NCBI GenBank assembly: GCA_024641125.1
Contig: JAHEDQ010000013.1
Coordinates: 1-38,682, forward strand
Origin: Candidatus Competibacteraceae bacterium
GTDB taxonomy: Bacteria; Pseudomonadota; Gammaproteobacteria; Competibacterales; JAHEDQ01
Length of the DNA stretch: 38,682 nucleotides
Direction: 5' to 3'
Shown here: piece after piece, positions 27,633 through 36,846 of the stretch
Position numbering within the stretch: position 1 is the stretch's first letter
How the letters are laid out: each line of letters opens with the position of its first letter
Made by a program: the position numbers and the translations under genes
The notes under the pieces: generated by a model
The model's database searches: none
Told to the model about the DNA's origin: nothing
What the model saw: the letters and a program-made list of their open reading frames with translations, nothing else

Positions 27633-27725
27633 ATGGGTATGTTCTCGTTTGACAACCTGCCGCTCACCATCATCATCATTCTGGTTGTAATGGCTTGGTT
27701 GAGTTTTTTCTCGGTTATCATTTGA
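27633..27725 (+). CDS. Putative 28-30-residue membrane microprotein at the end of the cco cluster
   Basis: Open frame with two possible starts, ATG 27633 and ATG 27639; the second has GGGA seven bases upstream. The product is almost all one hydrophobic helix after a short polar head: MFSFDNLPLTIIIILVVM, then AWLSFFSVII. It lies 65 bp after ccoS and before a bidirectional terminator, so it would be read from the cco transcript. I recognise no family; position and size recall the small extra helix subunit (CcoM) of some cbb3 oxidases, but the sequence is not obviously the same. Confidence 0.45.
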   Translation: MGMFSFDNLPLTIIIILVVMAWLSFFSVII

Positions 27726-27778
27726 CGGCACCCGGCATGCCGTTGTCTCAGGGTTGATTCCGGAACCACGCGTGCGCC

Positions 27779-27818
27779 AAAAAAAAGCGGCTCCCCGATG
27801 GAAACCGCCTTTTCTTTG
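27779..27818. terminator. Bidirectional intrinsic terminator
   Basis: Stem GCGGCTCCC (27787-27795) pairs with GGAAACCGC (27800-27808), allowing two G-U pairs, around a CGAT loop. A run of eight A precedes it and CTTTTCTTT follows, so read leftward the hairpin ends in eight T (rpoH), and read rightward in a T-rich tail (cco cluster). It sits between the two convergent units. Confidence 0.85.
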
Positions 27819-27839
27819 GGGGTCGGCCCGGTTGAGGAC

Positions 27840-28709
<870 letters not shown>

Positions 28710-28753
28710 AGGCTTCTCAACCCTCCTGAAATTAGCAATCGGCCAATAACGCT

Positions 28754-28783
28754 ATGTTAGCACTCATGCGATGAGAGTGCTAA
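28754..28783 (-). promoter_or_regulatory. Candidate sigma-70 promoter of rpoH, embedded in CIRCE
   Basis: On the minus strand TTAGCA (28783-28778, -35 like) and TAACAT (28759-28754, -10 like) are spaced by 18 bases. Both hexamers overlap the CIRCE arms, so HrcA binding would block RNA polymerase. The -35 match is only 4 of 6. Confidence 0.4.
28757..28783. promoter_or_regulatory. Perfect CIRCE operator (HrcA site) upstream of rpoH
   Basis: TTAGCACTC (28757-28765), nine bases, then GAGTGCTAA (28775-28783): an exact match to the CIRCE consensus bound by the heat-shock repressor HrcA. It lies 48-74 bases upstream of the rpoH start codon and 24 bp past the ftsX stop. CIRCE is usually found before groESL and dnaK; a site here implies that HrcA represses rpoH. 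Confidence 0.93.
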
Positions 28784-28806
28784 AAATGATCAAGGTTCCA
28801 TCCGAT

Positions 28807-29640
28807 TCAGACCGGGTCAGCCCGCTGCAATTGCCGGCCCACTGCGGCCCAGGCGCCGAGATAGCCAAGCATGGCACCTGCGCTGAGCAGGTCGACCAGG
28901 CCACCGAAACCCGGGCCCCGCAGGGCAAAATCACTCCCGTACATGCCGGTCAGCCGACTCACCGGCGTCTCCAGCAGCACCAGGGCGGTGTAAACCAGCA
29001 GCCAGGCAATAACACCCCCCAGCAGGCCAAGCCAGACACCCTCGAACAGGAATGGTCGGCGTACGAAGCGATCTGTACCGCCCACCAGCTTGGTCACGGC
29101 GATTTCGTCGCGGCGGTTTTCCACCTCCAGCCGGATGGTGTTTCCGATGACCAGCAGAACCGCCAGTCCGAGCAGCACCCCAACGATGAGAACGCCGCGC
29201 CGGGCCACTTCAAGTACCGCGTTCAGCCGCTGAACCCATTGCACATCGGCCCGCGCCAATTCGACCCCGGGTTGGGCCCTCAGCTCCTCCAGCAGGGCCT
29301 CGGCAGCGCCCGTCGTTGTCGCCGCCGCGCTCAGCGACAACACAAGCACGGTGGGCATTGGATTCTGCGGCAAAAGGTCGAGGGCCTCGCCAAAGCCGGA
29401 CAGCTGTTTAAACTCATCCAAGGCGCTCTGTGGTGAAATAGTGCGCAGCGCGCCCACCCTCGGGTCCTGCTTCAGGTTTGCCGTCAGCGACTCGGTCTGT
29501 TCGGCGCTGGCGTCCTGCTGCAGGAACAGCGAGATCTCGGCGCTGGCTCCGAATGAACCGCTCAATCTGGCCAGGTTGTCCAGCACGGTAAACAAGGTTG
29601 CCGGCAGCGCCAGGGCAATGGCCACCACCATCAGACTCAT
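28807..29640 (-). CDS. ftsX: Cell division protein FtsX (start uncertain)
   Basis: Permease-like partner of FtsE at the divisome; it links to murein hydrolase activation in the periplasm. 277 residues from the first canonical start, ATG 29640, with a helix at the very N-terminus ([18 protein letters not shown]), a periplasmic domain, and three C-terminal helices (around 143-165, 190-214 and 245-265). Homologous sequence clearly continues upstream in the same frame ([18 protein letters not shown] is a typical FtsX cytosolic lead), but no ATG, GTG or TTG occurs there. A CTG at 29778 overlapping the ftsE stop, with GGGAGGG four bases before it, would give 323 residues. Confidence 0.92.
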   Translation of the reverse strand: MSLMVVAIALALPATLFTVLDNLARLSGSFGASAEISLFLQQDASAEQTESLTANLKQDPRVGALRTISPQSALDEFKQLSGFGEALDLLPQNPMPTVLVLSLSAAATTTGAAEALLEELRAQPGVELARADVQWVQRLNAVLEVARRGVLIVGVLLGLAVLLVIGNTIRLEVENRRDEIAVTKLVGGTDRFVRRPFLFEGVWLGLLGGVIAWLLVYTALVLLETPVSRLTGMYGSDFALRGPGFGGLVDLLSAGAMLGYLGAWAAVGRQLQRADPV

Positions 29641-29774
29641 CAGTCCTGGGCCAGGATTGCATTGCAGCCGCTGCAGGCTGGCACCCGCTGCCTCGAATTG
29701 ATCCTGCGCCCAGGCCTTGACCCCGGCCGGCGTATCCGCCAGTCGGTCGTTGCCGGCGCTGGGTCCATTCCGGC

Positions 29775-30434
29775 TCAGAGTACCCTCCCGTGTTCCAGGC
29801 GAACGGTTCGATGGGTCAGGCGCTTGATCAGGCCAAGGTCATGGCTGACCACCAGCACGGTAACGCCCACTTGGTTAAACGCCTCGAACAAATGCATGAT
29901 TTCGCGCGACAGGTCCGGGTCGAGATTACCGGTTGGTTCGTCGGCCAGGAGTAGAGGCGGTTTGTGGACCACAGCCCGGGCGATGCCGACCCGCTGTTGC
30001 TCACCGGTGGACAATGCCACCGGGAACTGCCGCTCCCGATTCAGTAGACCCACCTTGTCCAGCGCGGCCCTGACCCGCCGGCCGATGTCACGGCGGCTGT
30101 AACCCGAAACCACCAGCGGCAGGGCCACGTTGTCAAACACCGATCGGTCCGCCAGCAGACGATGATCCTGGAAAATGACGCCGATGCGGCGACGGTGCAG
30201 GGGCACATGACGTGCGGCGAGTTTCGCCAGATCGGTCTGCCCGACCACCACCCGGCCCTTGTTTGGCCTCTCCATCAGCGCGATCAGTTTCAGTAGGGTG
30301 CTTTTCCCGGCGCCGGAATGGCCGGTGACAAACACCATCTCTCCCTGATCCACCCGCAGCGTAACGTCCGACAGGGCCTCCTGGCCGCTATCGTAGCGCT
30401 TGCTCACTCGATCCATGAACAGCATTTGCGGCAT
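29775..30434 (-). CDS. ftsE: Cell division ATP-binding protein FtsE
   Basis: ABC-type ATPase that works with FtsX in cell division. 219 residues. Walker A is [12 protein letters not shown] (about 38-49); ABC signature region [19 protein letters not shown] (about 141-159), with Walker [17 protein letters not shown] just after it; the switch His is in [36 protein letters not shown] is typical of FtsE. It lies 32 bp after ftsY and overlaps or abuts ftsX. Confidence 0.97.
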   Translation of the reverse strand: MPQMLFMDRVSKRYDSGQEALSDVTLRVDQGEMVFVTGHSGAGKSTLLKLIALMERPNKGRVVVGQTDLAKLAARHVPLHRRRIGVIFQDHRLLADRSVFDNVALPLVVSGYSRRDIGRRVRAALDKVGLLNRERQFPVALSTGEQQRVGIARAVVHKPPLLLADEPTGNLDPDLSREIMHLFEAFNQVGVTVLVVSHDLGLIKRLTHRTVRLEHGRVL

Positions 30435-30466
30435 GGTGCTCGACTCGTGGGGAACCCTGCCCGGGT

Positions 30467-31630
30467 TCAGTGCTGATAGGGCGCCGCTCTGTCCAACAGG
30501 GCCGCCACAAACTCACGGGAGTTGAACACTCTGAGGTCTTCCGCGCTCTCGCCGACACCAATGAATCGCACAGGAAGGTTCAACCGTTTGGCGATGGCGA
30601 AGATGATGCCACCCTTGGCGGTACCGTCCAGTTTGGTCAATGCGATGCCGGTCAGGGGCACTGCCGCGTTGAACTCCAGCGCCTGGGCCAAGGCATTCTG
30701 TCCGGTGCCGGCATCAACCACCAGCATCACCTCATGGGGTGCGGCAGTGTCGAGTTTCGCCACAACTCGATGGATTTTCTTCAGTTCTTCCATCAGATTG
30801 GCCTGGGTGTGCAGACGCCCGGCCGTATCCGCGATGACCACGTCGATGCCCCGGGACTGGGCCGCTTGTACCGCATCGAATATCACCGAGGCCGAATCGG
30901 CGCCGGTCCGTTGCGCGATCACCGGCACCTGATTGCGTTCGCCCCAGGTCTGCAGTTGTTCCACCGCCGCCGCTCGAAACGTATCGCCGGCCGCCAACAG
31001 AACACGGTGCCCATCGGCCATGAGACGACGAGCCAGTTTGCCTATGGTGGTGGTCTTGCCGGCCCCGTTGACGCCCACCATCAGGATCACGAAAGGGCCT
31101 TTGCCATGGATCTGCAGGGGTTTGGACACCGGCTCCAGCAGACCGTGCATCGCCGCCTCCAGGGCTGTGATCAGCGCACTCAAATCCTTGAGTTCCCGAC
31201 GGGACACGCGCTCGGCCAGTTCGCCGATGATGGCCTGGGTCGCCTCCACCCCCACATCGGCCATAAGCAGACGTGTCTCCAATTCCTCCAGCACCTCATC
31301 GTCGATGCTGCGTTCGACTTCAAAGAAATCCGCAAGGCCGTCCACCATACTGTGCCGGCTGCGAGCCAGTCTCTGCTTCAGGCGTCCGAAAAAGGCACCT
31401 TTTGGTTCGGTTTCCGGCTCCGCCGCGCGCGCTCCAAGCGGCGCCGCATCCATCGCTGGACCCTGCGCCGCTTCAGTCTGCGTGGGTGCCGCGCCGCTGC
31501 CCATGCGCCGTTTCAGCCGTTTGAGGAATCCCCGGCGCTCGCCGAGTTCGCGGCGGTTGTCGGTATCCTCGCTCTGATCGGTGGCGTCGGGCTGCTTGGT
31601 CGTCCCGGCCCCCTCCGTGTGCTCGCTCAT
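30467..31630 (-). CDS. ftsY: Signal recognition particle receptor FtsY
   Basis: GTPase that docks the SRP-ribosome complex at the inner membrane. 387 residues: an acidic N-terminal A domain (about 1-85), an N helical bundle (about 85-170), then the G domain with MVGVNGAGKTTTIGKLARRL (P-loop, about 189-208), DTFRAAAVEQL, IADTAGRLHTQ, and TKLDGTAKGG near the C-terminus. It ends with the membrane-proximal ESAEDLRVFNSREFVAALL. It is the first gene of ftsY-ftsE-ftsX and is divergent from rsmD. Confidence 0.97.
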   Translation of the reverse strand: MSEHTEGAGTTKQPDATDQSEDTDNRRELGERRGFLKRLKRRMGSGAAPTQTEAAQGPAMDAAPLGARAAEPETEPKGAFFGRLKQRLARSRHSMVDGLADFFEVERSIDDEVLEELETRLLMADVGVEATQAIIGELAERVSRRELKDLSALITALEAAMHGLLEPVSKPLQIHGKGPFVILMVGVNGAGKTTTIGKLARRLMADGHRVLLAAGDTFRAAAVEQLQTWGERNQVPVIAQRTGADSASVIFDAVQAAQSRGIDVVIADTAGRLHTQANLMEELKKIHRVVAKLDTAAPHEVMLVVDAGTGQNALAQALEFNAAVPLTGIALTKLDGTAKGGIIFAIAKRLNLPVRFIGVGESAEDLRVFNSREFVAALLDRAAPYQH

Positions 31631-31744
31631 GTATGGTCAGTCGCTTTGAGTGTGATGTGCCCGGCACGGACCCGGTGTTGGCATCCGTACCGGCGTAGGA
31701 GTGCGTATCCTATCATTCCCTTGAATCGAGACGGACAGACATTG

Positions 31745-32335
31745 ATGAGGCGTTCAAACTCGGGGGGGCGTGCAGGTTCCGCTTCCGCCTTGCCGCGGCG
31801 GGTACGAATCATCGGAGGACGGTGGCGGAGTCGGCAACTGCCGGTGGTTGCGGTGCCGGGTCTCAGGCCGACGCCCGATCGTGTGCGGGAGACCCTGTTC
31901 AATTGGCTGCAGCCGGTGCTACCCGGCGCGCGCTGTCTTGACCTGTATGCCGGCACCGGTGTGTTGGGTTTGGAGGCCGCCTCCAGGGGGGCCCAGTCGG
32001 TGTATCTGGTGGAGCGGAACGCGGTGGCGCTGACCGCCCTGCGTAGCAGTGTATCAATGCTGGATGCGGACAGGGTCCAAATCGTTGCCGACGATGTCCT
32101 GAGGTGGCTGAGGAGCGCGGCAAGTCCGTTTGATGTCGTCTTTGTCGACCCGCCCTATGGTCAGGCTCTGGCCGAAGCCACCTGTGAGGCGCTGGCCTCC
32201 GACTGGTTGGCACCCGGCGCCAGGGTTTACCTGGAAACCGAGTCTGAAGCCGGCGATGCCAGTCTGCCGAAGCAGTGGCAACTGCTCCATGAGACCTCAG
32301 CCGGTCAGGTCCGAGCGCGGCTGTTCCGGGTTTGA
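31745..32335 (+). CDS. rsmD: 16S rRNA (guanine(966)-N2)-methyltransferase RsmD
   Basis: Methylates G966 of 16S rRNA. 196 residues from ATG 31745. Motif I is LDLYAGTGVLGLEAASRGA (about 64-82), and the catalytic motif FVDPPYG is near residue 134-140. RVRIIGGRWRSRQLPVVAVPGLRPTPDRVRETLFNWL is the standard RsmD N-terminus. The frame is open far upstream antisense to ftsY, but that extension has no protein character. It precedes coaD, as in many gammaproteobacteria. Confidence 0.96.
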   Translation: MRRSNSGGRAGSASALPRRVRIIGGRWRSRQLPVVAVPGLRPTPDRVRETLFNWLQPVLPGARCLDLYAGTGVLGLEAASRGAQSVYLVERNAVALTALRSSVSMLDADRVQIVADDVLRWLRSAASPFDVVFVDPPYGQALAEATCEALASDWLAPGARVYLETESEAGDASLPKQWQLLHETSAGQVRARLFRV

Positions 32336-32387
32336 CTCTCTCCCCTCGAGTGGATCGATCGATGTCAGGCCTTCGCTTGCGGCCTGA

Positions 32388-33197
<810 letters not shown>

Positions 33198-33605
33198 TGC
33201 GGTGACCCATGCGGCCGGTATCCGCTTCCCGGCCGCTCTTGGTCCCTGGGTTTCGGTCTGGTGGCGGCAGTGTTTCAGGCCTCAGCAGCGGCCGGCCGAG
33301 CAAGCACCCCTGCAGACACGCAAAGCCTACCTGCCGTGCCATGCTTATGATATCGGCAGTTTCGATGCCCTCCGTAACGTGTTCATAACCCGCGTCGCGC
33401 ACCGGGCTTTCACCCAGTGCGAATGTCAAGCCGTCCGGGTCCCGGTCGTTGGTTTGGGCATAGGACGCTCGTGGGTTCCGTTTGCTTGAAGCCCTCAAGG
33501 CGACGGCATCCCTCGGAACACCATTTTTTTGTCGCGGACGCGACGCTGTCAGCCTGAAATATCAGCGATCGGCCAAAGCTTGAGTCAAGGCCGTTGCATT
33601 GCGGG
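33198..33605. other. Gene-free region between ferredoxin and mutM
   Basis: About 400 bp with no intact gene. A GC-rich inverted repeat (GCGGCCGG 33211-33218 with CCGGCCGC 33229-33236), followed only by TCTT, may act as a weak end signal for the ferredoxin transcript. The middle holds an EAL-domain relic on the minus strand. Nothing further is recognised near the mutM stop. Confidence 0.75.
33271..33390 (-). pseudogene. Relic of an EAL-domain (cyclic-di-GMP phosphodiesterase) gene
   Basis: A minus-strand frame reads HVTEGIETADIISMARQVGF, then ACLQGCLLGRPLLRPE. This matches the C-terminal end of EAL domains (AEGVET...L...GCDY-QGYLFGRPLP) in order and spacing. The rest of the domain is missing: upstream the frame has no EAL or DDFGTG motif, and downstream it runs into unrelated sequence antisense to the ferredoxin. 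Only about 35 residues are recognisable, so it is a decayed fragment or a short chance similarity; I favour the former. Confidence 0.5.
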
Positions 33606-34421
33606 TCAGGTTTGGCAACGGGCACAGAAAAAAGTCGAGCGTTGTCCGAGCCGTCGTGCCTGTATGGGGTCGCGGCAGACTGGACAGGGCTCACCGCGCC
33701 GGCCGTACACGTTGAGTTGCTGACTGAAGTATCCGGGCTGGCCATCACTGGAAACGAAATCCCGCAGCGTTGTGCCGCCCTGGGCAATCGCCGCCTCCAA
33801 CACCTGACGGATGGCTGCGGCTAGGGTGTGCATGCGCCGACGCGCGATCCGTCCCGCTGCCCGTCCCGGCCTGATGCCTGCCAGAAACAGCGCTTCGCTG
33901 GCGTAAATGTTCCCTACCCCAACCACGATGCGACCATCCATGATGACATTCTTGATCGCGGCCTTGCGGCCTCGACTGCGATGATAGAGATAGTCCCCGT
34001 CGAACTCACTGCCCAGGGGTTCCGGCCCGAGCCTGGCCAAGAGTGGGTGGGCCTCGATAGGGTGCGGCAACCAGAGCAAGCAGCCAAAGCGCCTTGGGTC
34101 GTTTAGGCGCAGCGTCTGGCCGTTGTCAAAACAGACGTCCACATGGTCGTGTGTCGCCGCGGGGCCGGGCTTTGAAAGCACCCTCAGGCTGCCTGACATT
34201 CCCAAGTGAAAAAGCAATCCACCGGCGTCGGTGTCCAGCACCAGATACTTGGCCCGTCGATTCACCGAAGCCACCGTGCGACCCCTCGCCATACTCGGCA
34301 GGCTTTCGGGCACCGGCCAACGCAGCCGTGGATTGCGAACCACGATCTCACGGATGCGTTGTCCAGTGAGATACAGCTCGATACCGCGACGGGTGGTTTC
34401 GACTTCGGGCAGCTCTGGCAT
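33606..34421 (-). CDS. mutM: Formamidopyrimidine-DNA glycosylase (MutM/Fpg)
   Basis: Base-excision repair glycosylase/AP lyase for 8-oxoguanine. 271 residues with the catalytic N-terminal PELPEVETTRRGIE (Pro 2, Glu 3), the Lys of RRAKYLVL (about 58), the VGVGNIYASEALFLAGI helix, and the C-terminal zinc finger CPVC...CARC with QRSTFFCARCQ. It is on the minus strand, with ATG at 34421, 12 bp from the dispersed repeat block. Length is standard. Confidence 0.97.
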   Translation of the reverse strand: MPELPEVETTRRGIELYLTGQRIREIVVRNPRLRWPVPESLPSMARGRTVASVNRRAKYLVLDTDAGGLLFHLGMSGSLRVLSKPGPAATHDHVDVCFDNGQTLRLNDPRRFGCLLWLPHPIEAHPLLARLGPEPLGSEFDGDYLYHRSRGRKAAIKNVIMDGRIVVGVGNIYASEALFLAGIRPGRAAGRIARRRMHTLAAAIRQVLEAAIAQGGTTLRDFVSSDGQPGYFSQQLNVYGRRGEPCPVCRDPIQARRLGQRSTFFCARCQT

Positions 34422-34429
34422 CGGTGTGG

Positions 34430-34489
34430 GTCCTAGGGAAGCCCTAATTCATTTGCGCGGTTCGCATCAATTGATCAGACTTGTCCTAG
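34430..34489. repeat. 46-bp segment flanked by 7-bp direct repeats
   Basis: GTCCTAG occurs at 34430-34436 and again at 34483-34489. The 46 bases between have imperfectly inverted halves (AATTCATTTGCG near the left, CGCATCAATTGATC near the right), so it resembles a small insertion with a target duplication. Its right half shares TTCGCATCAATTGA with 8697-8710 in inverse orientation. Confidence 0.45.
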
Positions 34490-34492
34490 ACC

Positions 34493-34657
34493 AGGGAGCC
34501 TCTGATCTGTTCGTGAACGCGCATCTTGGGACTGAAATGCACAGCTTCATCGTTGCAGATCTTGGCAATAGAGCAACTGTTACCCCCGATCTGCGCCTTG
34601 AACCTGCACATTTCGCTTTCCAATCTGTTCCGCCCGGAGTAGGTGAGAGGATCCTTT
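34493..34657 (+). repeat. Dispersed MITE-like repeat, copy B
   Basis: Inverse-orientation partner of copy A (7631-7786), see shared blocks there. It begins AGGGAGCCTCTGATCTG and ends in GAGAGGATCCTTT, with imperfect terminal inversion. Copy B has an extra 11 bases (TTCATCGTTGC). It occupies the mutM leader and stops a few bases from the DUF4340 stop codon. Confidence 0.8.
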
Positions 34658-34665
34658 GGGCTTCT

Positions 34666-35466
34666 TCAAGGAACCATGGCGCTGGCCGGTATCAGCTCAT
34701 GCAGTTGCTCTGCTGCGAAATGATACTGAACGCCCAGCTCGGGCCTGGCGATGACGCTTAGGGGGGGGGCGTCCAGTGTCCGCCACTCCAGGTGCAGTGT
34801 CCCGCCGTCGGTTTCCACTTCAATCTTAGCCCGGGTGCGGGTTCCGGCAGTCAGGGGTTGAACCGCTTCGGCCGCGGCATTGGCCCAAAGGTCAACCTGC
34901 GGTGGCACCTGGTTCACGTCGCCGGATCCAAGTGTCACGCGCTGTACCGTCACCCTGGTGGGAATCAGTTTCGGGCTGACCAGCTCAGCCAGTAGCTGAT
35001 TCGCCGAATGATGATGCTGGTCCTGAATCAGATGAATCCGGTCCCCCAGTTGGACATAGCGATTGCCACCCACCGGCGCACGGTCACCGAAAATGATGGT
35101 ATTGCCGTTCAGGCTGAGTAGCAGGTTTGGCGAGGCCAAGCCCAGTGCGGCCAGATCCGCCTCCGACGCCGGATAGTCGGCCAGACTTTCGGCCCCCGCG
35201 ATGTCCGTCATTTCTTGCACGCGTGCCGGGCGCAGCTCCGATAGGGCGGGTTCGCTCAGCATCCAGTGGTCGTCCTGAAGCAGGATCTGAATCGGTTCGG
35301 CGCCCTTGTGTTGAATCTCGATCCGGTCGATTGTAGCCGGTGCCAGCTCGGGCAGGAGCACCGCCGTATGATGCGGTTGAAGATACTGTCTGCCGATCGT
35401 GGCGAGGGCGGCTATCCCAATCAGCGCCATCAGGATCAGCAGCAGGCGTTGGTGACCGAGCGTCAT
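34666..35466 (-). CDS. DUF4340 domain-containing protein
   Basis: 266 residues: an N-terminal membrane helix (about 8-24, LLLILMALIGIAALATI) and an extracytoplasmic region with the DUF4340 pattern of paired beta-rich repeats (IDRIEIQHKGAEPIQILLQDDHWML, then LADYPASEADLAALGLASPN). Function is unknown. It is the last gene of a four-gene unit and starts six bases after the GldG-like stop. Proteins of this family usually accompany GldG-type ABC components in proteobacteria. Confidence 0.85.
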   Translation of the reverse strand: MTLGHQRLLLILMALIGIAALATIGRQYLQPHHTAVLLPELAPATIDRIEIQHKGAEPIQILLQDDHWMLSEPALSELRPARVQEMTDIAGAESLADYPASEADLAALGLASPNLLLSLNGNTIIFGDRAPVGGNRYVQLGDRIHLIQDQHHHSANQLLAELVSPKLIPTRVTVQRVTLGSGDVNQVPPQVDLWANAAAEAVQPLTAGTRTRAKIEVETDGGTLHLEWRTLDAPPLSVIARPELGVQYHFAAEQLHELIPASAMVP

Positions 35467-35472
35467 GGCCCG

Positions 35473-36837
35473 CTAACGACGCCGTCGTCGCCGCCACAGT
35501 ACGGTGGCCCCGGTGATGGCCAGAGCCAGGGGCGACAGAATCAGGAACAGCAGGCCGAGCAAGGCGATCTGGCGATCGCTCAGGTCGATGCGGGTGTCGG
35601 GCGCCGGTCGGGTGGGAATGCTGATTGACGCATCGTCCGTCGCCAGCCAGGACAGCATGGCCAGCCCCAGGGGCAGATTCGCGCCCACCCCCAGATAGGC
35701 GTTGGTCAGGAAATCGCCGTCTCCGGCCACGATCACGCGTTGCTCAGCGGTGCCGGCACCGGCCGGTCGGGTCAGCGCAACAATCAGAGTGATCGGCCCA
35801 GGCCGCTCGGCGCCGCCGGCGTCGTACTGTACTTGCCCGCTGACCGCCCCGGTTTCGGTCCAGCTATCCTGTGTCGTGCCGATCAGGGCGGTCGCGTCCC
35901 AGCCCTCAGCGGCTTCCGCATCAATCCCAGTGGCGCGGGGAAACAATGCCGGTGTGTCTTTGGATATGGGCTGATTGACGACGTGGGAAGCCATTGGATT
36001 GCCCAACACGAAGGTGGGGTTGTCGATGCCCCTGGACCGGGTACTCGCATCCACCACGAGACCGGGCAGGAGGGTGAGGCCCAGGGCCTCGGCAAAGGTG
36101 CCCAGGGACTCGGGCGCGCCTGGATCCGCCAGCCACAGCAGGCTGCCGCCCTGATCCAGGTAGGCAAGCAGCTGCGCCAGCTCGTGTTCCGCGAACTCGC
36201 TCGATGGACTGGCGATGATCAGGATGCCGTCGCCGGGCGGTGCCGTGTTCCCGTCTATGCGCAGAGTGTCCACCGCGAATCCGCGACGCCGCAGCTGTTC
36301 GCTGAAACTCGAAAGCTGATAGCCTGCCGTCGCTTTCATGTCACGTTCGCCGTGGCCGGTGGTGATCCAAACCTGTTTTGTGCCGCGCCGGGCCAGGCGA
36401 TACAGGGCATTGGTGACGGCCTGTTCGTTAAGCGCCTGCAAGCGTTCGCTGCGCTCACCCATGCGCACCACCATCTCCCCTTGGCGGCTGATAGCCAACG
36501 CCCGGGCCAGGTCCGGTTGCAGATCCGGATTGACAAAGGTCACAGTCAAATCCGGTTTGATTCCACTGTACTGTTCAAAGCGCATGCTGATGCGGCGGCG
36601 CAGGGCGGCGGCATCGTCGCCGTCGCGTACGAATGCGGTAACGCTGACCGCTCCGTCCAGGTCCCGCAACACCGCCAGAGTCTCGGCCGAAAGGCTGCTG
36701 CGATGTCCGTAAGTCCAGTCCATTTCCACCGCGCTTCGCTGACTCAACCAGTAGGCCAGGGTCAGCAGACCCAAAGCCAGTAGAGTCAAGACCGCGCTGT
36801 GCAGGCGGGCGCTGTGGAAGCGCTTGCTCCGGTCCAT
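35473..36837 (-). CDS. GldG-like ABC transporter auxiliary protein
   Basis: 454 residues: N-terminal helix (about 14-31, LTLLALGLLTLAYWLSQRS), a long extracytoplasmic part, and a C-terminal helix (about 425-445, IALLGLLFLILSPLALAITGA) followed by a basic end RRRRRR. The GldG/ABC_transp_aux family pattern is seen in RGTKQVWITTGHGERDM (about 130-146), DGILIIASPSSEFAEHELAQLLAYLDQGGSLLWLADPG and VVAGDGDFLTNAYLG. The family is associated with an ATPase and a permease, but the substrate in proteobacteria is not known. Confidence 0.87.
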   Translation of the reverse strand: MDRSKRFHSARLHSAVLTLLALGLLTLAYWLSQRSAVEMDWTYGHRSSLSAETLAVLRDLDGAVSVTAFVRDGDDAAALRRRISMRFEQYSGIKPDLTVTFVNPDLQPDLARALAISRQGEMVVRMGERSERLQALNEQAVTNALYRLARRGTKQVWITTGHGERDMKATAGYQLSSFSEQLRRRGFAVDTLRIDGNTAPPGDGILIIASPSSEFAEHELAQLLAYLDQGGSLLWLADPGAPESLGTFAEALGLTLLPGLVVDASTRSRGIDNPTFVLGNPMASHVVNQPISKDTPALFPRATGIDAEAAEGWDATALIGTTQDSWTETGAVSGQVQYDAGGAERPGPITLIVALTRPAGAGTAEQRVIVAGDGDFLTNAYLGVGANLPLGLAMLSWLATDDASISIPTRPAPDTRIDLSDRQIALLGLLFLILSPLALAITGATVLWRRRRRR

Positions 36838-36846
36838 GGCTTCGCC

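Noticed and set aside
30470-31744. Long plus-strand open frame running into rsmD (621 codons in total)
   Set aside because: It is antisense to ftsY over its first 387 codons and has no protein-like character; the RsmD homology starts at 31745.
33524-33544. Hairpin GTCGCG-GA-CGCGAC beside seven T
   Set aside because: The T run precedes the stem on the plus strand and becomes A on the minus strand, so it cannot be an intrinsic terminator for either neighbour.
34493-34657. Repeat copy B as part of a protein-coding frame (plus-strand frame 34231-34761)
   Set aside because: The frame crosses the antisense of mutM and DUF4340 and shows no recognisable protein family; copy A does not preserve the frame because of the 11-base indel.
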